From positions 1 to 33,094 of the forward strand of contig JAISSN010000108.1 in assembly GCA_031273105.1 (NCBI GenBank): 33,094 bases of DNA, written 5' to 3'. Position numbers and translations under genes: made by a program. The notes under the pieces were generated by a model. The model was not told where the DNA came from, ran no database searches, and worked only from the letters and a program-made list of their open reading frames with translations. Each line of letters opens with the position of its first letter. The stretch's first letter is position 1. This DNA comes from Holophagales bacterium (GTDB taxonomy: Bacteria > Acidobacteriota > Holophagae > Holophagales > Holophagaceae). This document shows positions 26,168 to 33,094 of this stretch, in pieces.

Positions 26168-27106
26168 ATGTTCCTGTTTCGTCCGTTTCGCCTTGTCTGG
26201 CTTGTATTTAAAGACGTCAATCGCGATTTTTTACGTCACAGATCACACTTCTTGCTGGCCATTCTTTCGCTGGCGACGGGACTGTTCATCGTCGGCGGCG
26301 GGCTTTTAGGAATTGACACGCTGGATAAGTGGGTTGGTCAGATGCAATCCCTGGCCCGCATCACGGTTTTTGCCGCTGAGGGCGCAAGCGTTAAAACCCT
26401 TGAGGAAAACCTGAAGCTCGACCCCAGGTTTACGTCAGTAAGGCTGGTCACCAGCGAAGAAGCCACCAAGCAATTCGCTGAGTCCGTTGCGGACGCGGGC
26501 TTGCTGTTAGGCGCGCTGGGACGCGATGCGGTGCCGGATAATTTAGAATTGACCCTGCGCGAAGATTTACTGGAGCGACGCAAAGCCATAGAAGTTGGAC
26601 AGGGGCTTAGAAGCGTTTTGGGCGTTGGCGACGTGGTGGTTGACCATGAGCGCCTTGACTCTCTGCTAAAAGGCGCCCGCATGGTGCGGAGCGTGTTGGC
26701 GATATTCGGGTTTATATTATTGGCGGTCGCCGCGTTTTCAACCGGAACCGTTGTTCGCATGAGCATCATGGCCAGGGACGAAGAAATAAACATTATGAGG
26801 CTGGTGGGCGCAACTGAACTTTTTATATTGACTCCATTGCTGGCGGAAGGGGCCGTATTGGGGCTTTTTGCCGCCTTGGCCGCCGCCGTTGCGCTATGGA
26901 CAATCTGGTTGCTATTGGCGCTGGGTATGTTAAGCCTTTCGCCATTTGTAGCTGAAATATTAAAATTGGCTATTTTTTCATTCAAAAATTTGGCTCTGTT
27001 ATCAATGACGGGAATTCTGACGGGTGCTATCGGCGCCCTGTGGGGCTTTCGCAGCTCCGCGCAAAGTAGGAAAATAGCCGAGAAGTTGATGAATGCGTAT
27101 GATTGA
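26168..27106 (+). CDS. ftsX: Cell division protein FtsX-like permease
   Basis: N-terminal TM, large periplasmic loop (ITVFAAEGAS...), then three TM helices with ARDEEINIMRLVGATELFI. Confidence 0.85.
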   Translation: MFLFRPFRLVWLVFKDVNRDFLRHRSHFLLAILSLATGLFIVGGGLLGIDTLDKWVGQMQSLARITVFAAEGASVKTLEENLKLDPRFTSVRLVTSEEATKQFAESVADAGLLLGALGRDAVPDNLELTLREDLLERRKAIEVGQGLRSVLGVGDVVVDHERLDSLLKGARMVRSVLAIFGFILLAVAAFSTGTVVRMSIMARDEEINIMRLVGATELFILTPLLAEGAVLGLFAALAAAVALWTIWLLLALGMLSLSPFVAEILKLAIFSFKNLALLSMTGILTGAIGALWGFRSSAQSRKIAEKLMNAYD

Positions 27107-27228
27107 TTCCGTTTCCAGGTCAGGATGGTATAGCCGTTCAACTTTGAAAAAGCTGAATCAAGTGGAGCGCGAGCGTTTCAATCGCAGACGTATCTTTAAT
27201 ACTGACAGACATTTCTCAAGTTGAATCG

Positions 27229-29178
27229 CTATATTACGCAATCAGCGACAAAAGCCTGCGTTTTCCTGGCGATCTCTTCGGCGCTCAGTCCCTCGTCTTG
27301 CAGCAACTTGTCTGTTGAGCCGTGTTGAACAGGATGATCGGAAACGCCGCATCTGAGCAGTAAAGCCTTTATTCCTGCGTCCGCAAAGTACTCGGCTATG
27401 GCCGAGCCAAAGCCGCCGGGCAGGCAACCTTCTTCAAGTGTCACGACCCGGCCTGTTCTTTTTGCCCAGGTGACTATTAGCTCTTTGTCTATTGGCTTGG
27501 CAAACCTGGCGTTGACGACAGCGCAGGAAATACCATCGGCTTCCAGCCTGTCAGCGGCCTCCAATGCCCTGTGAACCATGGTTCCAAGAGCTACAAAGGT
27601 AACATCGGCGCCTTCCCGCAATAGTTCGCCTTTACCAATGTGCATGGGGACAAAGTCGTCCTGAATTGGCGCGCCAGGCGCGGCGCCGCGCGGATAGCGA
27701 ATCGCGGCGGGACAGTCGCAGTAAATAGCCGTAAACAGCATACGCCGAAACTCGTTTCCGTCCTTTGGGGCCATGATGACTATGTTTGGCAAACAGCGCA
27801 GGTAGGCTATATCATATAGGCCGTGATGGGTTGAACCGTCCGCTCCGACGATGCCCGCCCTGTCCATGGCAAACGTGACGGGCAGGTTTTGCAGGCAGAC
27901 GTCGTGAAAAACCTGGTCAAAGCCGCGTTGAAGAAATGTGGAGTAGATGGCGCAAACGGGCCGCAGACCCTGTACCGCCAGTCCGGCGGCAAAGGTGACT
28001 GCGTGTTGTTCAGCAATTCCAACATCAAAACAGCGATCAGGGTACGCTTTTTGAAATATGCTCAGTCCCGTGCCTTCCAGCATGGCGGCTGAAATAGCGA
28101 CTATTTTTTCGTCTTTATTGGCAAGCTCCGTCAATGTGTCGCCGAATATCTTAGTGTACGATGGAGGGTCTGGTTTTGTGGTATCAACAGGCGCCTGATT
28201 GATTTCGCCGGAAACGGCATTAAAGGCGCCTATGCCGTGCCAAGTGAGAGGGTCTTTTTCTGAAGGCTCGTACCCATAGCCCTTCTTGGTCTGAACGTGC
28301 AAAAGCACAGGGCCGTCCATCATCTTTTCTTTTGCCTCCGCCAGGAAGTGTGTCAGGGATTTAATATTATGACCATTTACAGGGCCTATATAGCGGAAGC
28401 CCAGGTCTTCAAACAAAAGACCGGGTATCGCTATACGCTTGACGGCCTCCTTGCCGCCCTTTAAGGCGCGCGTCAGCACCCTGCGCAGGGCGTCAGGGGG
28501 AATGTGCTCTATGGCTTTTTCTATTCTGTCGTGCCACTTGAGATAGTACTGGCCGGAAATTATCTGGTTTAGGTAGCCCTGCAAGCTGCCAACGTTTGGG
28601 TTGATGCTCATGTCGTTGTCGTTGAGTATCACCATGAATTGTTTAGCCCTCAGGTATCCAGCCTGGTTGAGCGCCTCGAAGGCCATCCCCGCCGTCATGC
28701 TGCCGTCGCCGATGACGGCTACGCAGGCATAGTCCTGTTTTTGCAGATCACGGGCCTTAGCCATACCCAAAGCGGCTGAAATACTCGTGCTTGAGTGTCC
28801 AGCCCCGAAGTGGTCGTATTGGCTCTCTTCCCGCTTTAAAAAACCCGATATGCCGTTGTATTCGCGCAACGTGGAAAATAGCGGCCATCTTCCCGTGAGT
28901 ACCTTGTGAGAGTATGCCTGATGTCCCACGTCCCAAACAATCCTGTCAACTAAAAAATCGAAAGTGTGAAACAGGGCCACCGTAAGCTCGACCGTCCCCA
29001 TGTTGGACGCGAAATGGCCTCCGGTTCCGCTGACGGAATCAATCAGGAATTGCCGGACTTCACCGGCGAGGCTCTCCAGTTGATTTAACGTGAACTGGCG
29101 GATGTGCTGCGGGGTCGTGAGCGACTCAAGAATCGGATAATCGCTCAATTTGCCCTCACCGACAAGAAGCGCGCCCAT
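27229..29178 (-). CDS. dxs: 1-deoxy-D-xylulose-5-phosphate synthase
   Basis: GGHFASNMGTVELTVALF, VWDVGHQAYSHKVLTGR, VIGDGSMTAGMAFEALN, DVGIAEQHAVTFAAGLA, DRAGIVGADGSTHHGLYDI. Confidence 0.96.
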   Translation of the reverse strand: MGALLVGEGKLSDYPILESLTTPQHIRQFTLNQLESLAGEVRQFLIDSVSGTGGHFASNMGTVELTVALFHTFDFLVDRIVWDVGHQAYSHKVLTGRWPLFSTLREYNGISGFLKREESQYDHFGAGHSSTSISAALGMAKARDLQKQDYACVAVIGDGSMTAGMAFEALNQAGYLRAKQFMVILNDNDMSINPNVGSLQGYLNQIISGQYYLKWHDRIEKAIEHIPPDALRRVLTRALKGGKEAVKRIAIPGLLFEDLGFRYIGPVNGHNIKSLTHFLAEAKEKMMDGPVLLHVQTKKGYGYEPSEKDPLTWHGIGAFNAVSGEINQAPVDTTKPDPPSYTKIFGDTLTELANKDEKIVAISAAMLEGTGLSIFQKAYPDRCFDVGIAEQHAVTFAAGLAVQGLRPVCAIYSTFLQRGFDQVFHDVCLQNLPVTFAMDRAGIVGADGSTHHGLYDIAYLRCLPNIVIMAPKDGNEFRRMLFTAIYCDCPAAIRYPRGAAPGAPIQDDFVPMHIGKGELLREGADVTFVALGTMVHRALEAADRLEADGISCAVVNARFAKPIDKELIVTWAKRTGRVVTLEEGCLPGGFGSAIAEYFADAGIKALLLRCGVSDHPVQHGSTDKLLQDEGLSAEEIARKTQAFVADCVI

Positions 29179-30050
29179 GCTATCAGCGAACTGGGATTTG
29201 GTAATGGCGCAAGCAGGCCCACGGCGCGTTCCGTCGTGTCCTCAAGGGCCTTTGCGGCGCCGTCAAGCCCCAGGAGTTTTGGATAAGTGATTTTGTTTTT
29301 GCCTTCATCTTTTCCAACCCTCTTGCCCATGGTTTCAGAATCAGACGTGGCGTCGAGTATGTCGTCCCTGATTTGAAACGCCAGGCCAAGAGCCGCGCCC
29401 GCTTCTCTTAGAGCGGAGCGGATGCCGCCGTCAGCGCCCGCGGCTATTGCGCCCAATTCCAGAGACGCGCGCAGAAGAGCGCCCGTTTTCAAGCGGTGAA
29501 TGAGTTGCAGGCGTGCGTAATCATATGGCTTTCCCTCCTTTACAAGATTCTCGCCTTCGAGGTCCAGGCTCTGCCCGCCAACCATCCCACGCCATCCGGC
29601 GGCTTCCGAGAGGGTTTGAATGGCCTGGACTTTTTGCTCAGAGGTCAGTTTTGCAGCCCCGGCTAAAATACCAAAAGCCTCAGTCAAAAATCCATCGCCG
29701 GCCAATATGGCCTGCCCCTCTCCGAATACCTTATGGTTAGTTGGCTTGCCCCGCCTGAGGTCGTCATCGTCCATAGCCGGAAGATCGTCGTGGATGAGGC
29801 TGTAAGTGTGGATGTACTCCAGGGCTATAGCGCAGGACAGAGCGGTTTCCGCTGATTTGTCTGCGGATTCAGCCGCCAGGAGACAGAGAACAGGGCGAAC
29901 GCGCTTGCCTCCGGCTTCCAGGCTATAGCGCGCCGCCTCCTGAAGTATCGGCGCCTCAAAGTCGAAAAGTGGCGCCAGCAATGCCGATTCAACCATTGGG
30001 ACGAGGCGTTCCAGGTCTGCAATGACCGCGGATTCAAATTGAGTCGTCAA
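29145..30050 (-). CDS. ispA: Polyprenyl (farnesyl/geranylgeranyl) diphosphate synthase
   Basis: GGKRVRP, IHDDLPAMDDDDLRRGKPTNHK (first Asp-rich motif), FQIRDDILD (second). TTG start overlaps the xseB stop. Confidence 0.93.
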   Translation of the reverse strand: MTTQFESAVIADLERLVPMVESALLAPLFDFEAPILQEAARYSLEAGGKRVRPVLCLLAAESADKSAETALSCAIALEYIHTYSLIHDDLPAMDDDDLRRGKPTNHKVFGEGQAILAGDGFLTEAFGILAGAAKLTSEQKVQAIQTLSEAAGWRGMVGGQSLDLEGENLVKEGKPYDYARLQLIHRLKTGALLRASLELGAIAAGADGGIRSALREAGAALGLAFQIRDDILDATSDSETMGKRVGKDEGKNKITYPKLLGLDGAAKALEDTTERAVGLLAPLPNPSSLIAWARFLSVRAN

Positions 30051-30283
30051 GCGTCGTCTCCTTCCAGTGGTTCGGCCAGGTATTCACCGCCCAGCCCCTG
30101 GCGCAACACTTTTACTCTTCGATGAGCCGCCGCCAGTTGCTGCTGAAGCGCCGCCGAGAGTTTCATGCCATCCTCATAACATTGAATGGCCTCCTCAAGC
30201 CCGAGGTTTCCGCCTTCCAGTTTTTGTACTGTAGCTTCCAGCTTTTCCAGCCCTTCGTCGAATGAAATTTGATTTGCTCCCAT
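30047..30283 (-). CDS. xseB: Exodeoxyribonuclease VII small subunit
   Basis: SFDEGLEKLEATVQKLEGGNLGLEEAIQCYEDGMKL. Start reset to ATG 30283. Confidence 0.93.
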   Translation of the reverse strand: MGANQISFDEGLEKLEATVQKLEGGNLGLEEAIQCYEDGMKLSAALQQQLAAAHRRVKVLRQGLGGEYLAEPLEGDDA

Positions 30284-30298
30284 TATGTAATTATAGCG

Positions 30299-30339
30299 TT
30301 TCCGGTTCAAAACCGCGTTCCGCAATTTTGAACCGAAAA
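30299..30339. repeat. Palindromic repeat family member overlapping xseB upstream region
   Basis: TTTCCGGTTCAAAACCGCGTTCCGCAATTTTGAACCGAAAA: CGGTTCAAAA/TTTTGAACCG 10-bp arms. Confidence 0.8.
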
Positions 30340-30449
30340 GCAGCTCTGGGCGCGCGAACTCGCCCCTTTTCCGCTAAATGCCTCTAAATGCGTAATGTTG
30401 ACGTAGCGAGCCACTACGTTATTGCGGCAAATCGGATCATTTCAAACGG

Positions 30450-31709
30450 CTATGACTTTTCCACCCACACGTTGAGTATTTGAAGCGTAACTTCTACGGC
30501 CCTGGACATCCAGTTCAGGCTCACCCACTCGTGCGTGCTGTGATAAGACTGGGAGCCGGCAAAGATATTCGGCGTCAACAGGCCCATGAAGGAGAGCCGC
30601 GCCCCATCCGTCCCGCCCCTTATGGGCTTTTTGGACGGCTCAATGCCCTGGCGCCTGACGGCCTCTAAGGCGTAATCCAACACCTTTGGGTCTTTGGAAA
30701 TGGGATAGTACATGTTTCTGTAAGACTCCTTAATCGTCAATTCAATCTTTGCGCCCGGAAACGCTTCCCCGGCTTTGTCAACGATAGCTCCCAGAATGTC
30801 TTCCCTCTCGCGCAGTTCTTCTTCCGTAAAGGCCCTGACCAGGAGCTTTATTTCAGTCTTGCCGACGTCGCCGTTGAAAGCTATCGCGTGCAAGTACGGC
30901 TCGCGCCCTTCAGTCGTTTCAGGCAAGCGGTCTTTGGGCAGGGATTCCACGATGTGAGAGGCAACCCGAAGGGCGTTTATCATCTTGCCCTTGGCGTAGC
31001 CTGGGTGGACGTCATGGCCTGTAACCGTTATGACGGCTGAATCGGCGCAAAAGGTTTCGTCCTCAATCTCGCCTAAGTCCGACCCGTCCAGCGTGTAGGC
31101 GTAATTGGCCTTGAACGCCGCCACGTCAAAGTGTTCTGTGCCTCGCCCCACTTCTTCATCGGGCGTGAAGCCTATCCTTATGGTACCGTGCAAAAAATTG
31201 GGATTATCTCTGAGCCAGGCGACTATGGTCATTATTTCGGCTATGCCCGCCTTATCGTCGGCCCCCAATAGCGTCGTACCATCCGATGTGATAATCGTGT
31301 GGCCTGCGCAGCGGCTCAAATTCGGGTTCTGGGCAAGGGGGATGACGCCGCCAGAGGGCAGGGGAACATTGCCCCCCTTAAAGTCTTTGATTACCTGAGG
31401 CTTAACGCCGAGACCGGACGTGCCGGGATAGGTGTCCATGTGGGCGATCAGACCAATGGTGGGCACAAGACGCCCTTCAGGCAAATTGGACGGCACGGTT
31501 GCCATCACGTAGCCCCAATCGTTCATGGCGGCGTCCTGGCAGCCCAGGGCCTTTAATTCCTCTACTAAGAGGCGCGCCAGGTCTTTTTGCTTTTCGGTTG
31601 TGGGAAAGCATTGGGCGTTATCATCGCTTTGCGTATCTATTCGCGCATAGCGCAAAAAGCGGTCGAGCAATGCTCCCTGTTCATCCTGTGAAAGAGTAAA
31701 GACAGGCAT
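30450..31709 (-). CDS. pepT: Peptidase T (tripeptide aminopeptidase)
   Basis: LLDRFLRYARIDTQSD, GLIAHMDT, TLLGADDKAGIAEIMT, GFTPDEEVGRGTEHFD, PIRGGTDGARLSFMGL. Confidence 0.94.
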   Translation of the reverse strand: MPVFTLSQDEQGALLDRFLRYARIDTQSDDNAQCFPTTEKQKDLARLLVEELKALGCQDAAMNDWGYVMATVPSNLPEGRLVPTIGLIAHMDTYPGTSGLGVKPQVIKDFKGGNVPLPSGGVIPLAQNPNLSRCAGHTIITSDGTTLLGADDKAGIAEIMTIVAWLRDNPNFLHGTIRIGFTPDEEVGRGTEHFDVAAFKANYAYTLDGSDLGEIEDETFCADSAVITVTGHDVHPGYAKGKMINALRVASHIVESLPKDRLPETTEGREPYLHAIAFNGDVGKTEIKLLVRAFTEEELREREDILGAIVDKAGEAFPGAKIELTIKESYRNMYYPISKDPKVLDYALEAVRRQGIEPSKKPIRGGTDGARLSFMGLLTPNIFAGSQSYHSTHEWVSLNWMSRAVEVTLQILNVWVEKS

Positions 31710-31783
31710 TTTTTTACCTCCTGAAACGCAACCATGATAGTATACTACCGTTCCTTAAACCCACACGAAAGGCGGCAGCCAAC

Positions 31784-32839
31784 ATGCAGAAGAAATACAT
31801 AATCCTTTTTTCCGCTATCTCAACCCTGTTCATTGCTTCGTTAATACTGAATTTTTACCTGTGGACGAAGTCGGTAAATTCGCTTAAGCCAACGAGCAAC
31901 ATAATAGCTTTTTCAAACGCGAATTCACGGGATACTTATTTTACTTTGCACAATGTCAGAGCCGCGCACTTGCTAGGCTCCGGGCGAGGCGTTAAGGTTG
32001 GAATAATGGACTGGTTTTTTGGTTACGCCAACTACTCAAACCTTTATGCCGACGCTGTAAATTTCACACAAAATCAGCGCGCCCTTGACGGGGAAAGTCA
32101 TGGGCTTTGGATGGCTAATGTTCTCAGGGAAATAGCCCCCAACTGCGATATATACGCTTTAGCCGTTGATTTTGGCGACGAGGACAAAAAGGTGGTCAAT
32201 ATGGTTAAGGCCATTGACTGGGCCATTGAGAACAATATTGATATTCTTACATATTCAAGTGGGTCATTTTCAAAAAATAACCGACCCAAAATTGACAAGG
32301 CGGTAAACAAAGCGGTACAACATGGAATTATAACAACTTTTATACATTATGATAACCCAAACAATTTATTTCCAGGCGGTTTTTCTTCGTTTAATGAAGG
32401 TAATAGGGAAGCCGATGTAAACATCCTGCATTATGACTATAATGTAATTATGCAAGAAAAATATGAAAAATTTGTTGGTCTTAAAGGTGATTATTCTCAG
32501 ATAAAATCCGGTGACGACATACCATTTTTGTCATTATCTTCAACCTCGCCCGTTTTGGCCGGATTTGTGGCGATATTGAAGGAAATAAATCCTGATTTAT
32601 CTTCCGCTGATTATAAAGATATTCTGGTGAAAACCAGTTACCAGACTGAATATTACGACTGGGGCTGGGGCAGATATTGGAACGCGCCCCGCACGGTGGA
32701 TATTGCCAAGGCGGCTGCTTATGCCGTAAACTTGCGCTTAACCGGGATCAAGCAGGAAAATATATCTCCCTCTGCACCCTCCGCGCCAACAATAAGCCAA
32801 GGGGAGACGCCAAGTCCGCCTAATTCCAATTCTAAATAG
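31784..32839 (+). CDS. Membrane-anchored divergent subtilase (S8-like) domain protein
   Basis: N-terminal TM anchor. GVKVGIMDWF (Asp), GESHGLWMANVL (His) and LSLSSTSPVLAGFVAILKEINPDLSSADYKDIL (Ser) align with the subtilase D/H/S blocks. Confidence 0.65.
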   Translation: MQKKYIILFSAISTLFIASLILNFYLWTKSVNSLKPTSNIIAFSNANSRDTYFTLHNVRAAHLLGSGRGVKVGIMDWFFGYANYSNLYADAVNFTQNQRALDGESHGLWMANVLREIAPNCDIYALAVDFGDEDKKVVNMVKAIDWAIENNIDILTYSSGSFSKNNRPKIDKAVNKAVQHGIITTFIHYDNPNNLFPGGFSSFNEGNREADVNILHYDYNVIMQEKYEKFVGLKGDYSQIKSGDDIPFLSLSSTSPVLAGFVAILKEINPDLSSADYKDILVKTSYQTEYYDWGWGRYWNAPRTVDIAKAAAYAVNLRLTGIKQENISPSAPSAPTISQGETPSPPNSNSK

Positions 32840-32871
32840 AAATTGCTTTAATTTCTATTTAGAATTGGAAT
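32823..32871. terminator. Perfect 22-bp inverted repeat overlapping the stop codon of the subtilase gene
   Basis: ATTCCAATTCTAAATAGAAATT gcttt AATTTCTATTTAGAATTGGAAT. Confidence 0.85.
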
Positions 32872-32915
32872 GCGCGACACGGATATCGCGCCGAAATGCG
32901 TAGCATTTCAAGAGG

Positions 32916-32945
32916 CATGGAACGCTTACGACGCCGTATCCGTAG
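32916..32945 (+). repeat. Third copy of the truA 30-bp repeat unit
   Basis: catggaacgcttacgacgccgtatccgtag: 26/30 with truA unit 2. Confidence 0.85.
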
Positions 32946-33062
32946 CAAGGCGAGACCACGCTCTCGCCGCAGCCGACTACTTCAAACCTGGAGTCCCGCA
33001 GGAATATATCTAGGATAACAGCTTAGGCATTGAAGCGCAGTATTTTTTGTAGAATTTAGTGC

Positions 33063-33090
33063 TTGACAGATCGTATTTACTAGATATAGT
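33063..33090 (+). promoter_or_regulatory. Sigma70-like promoter at window end
   Basis: TTGACA-N16-TATAGT. Confidence 0.4.
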
Positions 33091-33094
33091 GATT

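Noticed and set aside
26338-27141. 267-aa minus-strand ORF
   Set aside because: Antisense to ftsX with biased Ser/Asn/Thr composition; no domain features.
32976-33094. Possible tRNA or other RNA gene at window end
   Set aside because: No cloverleaf or T-loop GTTCRA pattern visible; only a promoter-like motif.

Overview
Roughly 50% GC Gram-negative-type chromosomal DNA with about 26 recognisable genes. Most are housekeeping: RNase E/G, ZIP transporter, LptD, YhaM-like HD exoribonuclease, HemW, GmhA, OPT transporter, TruA, RibB-type, FtsX, Dxs, IspA, XseB and PepT. The standout region is a minus-strand cluster at about 17.9-23.4 kb. It encodes an outer-membrane beta-barrel, a pentaheme c-type cytochrome, a penta/hexaheme lipoprotein cytochrome and a collagen-like OmcA/MtrC-type decaheme lipoprotein, and it looks like a porin-cytochrome extracellular electron transfer (EET) module. 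A RibB fused to a RibA-like domain lacking catalytic cysteines (RibBX-like) lies just upstream on the same strand. A second theme is small palindromic repeats. One apparent 94-bp element sits in frame inside a HAD hydrolase gene, flanked by an 8-bp direct repeat. A 30-bp tandem repeat lies inside truA, with a third copy intergenic near 32.9 kb. A 42-bp palindrome family has covarying arms. Other unusual proteins are a 4-TM/monoheme P460-like fusion, a secreted papain-like protease with TPR repeats, and a membrane-anchored divergent subtilase. No rRNA, tRNA, CRISPR array or transposase was recognised. Taxonomy cannot be fixed by eye.
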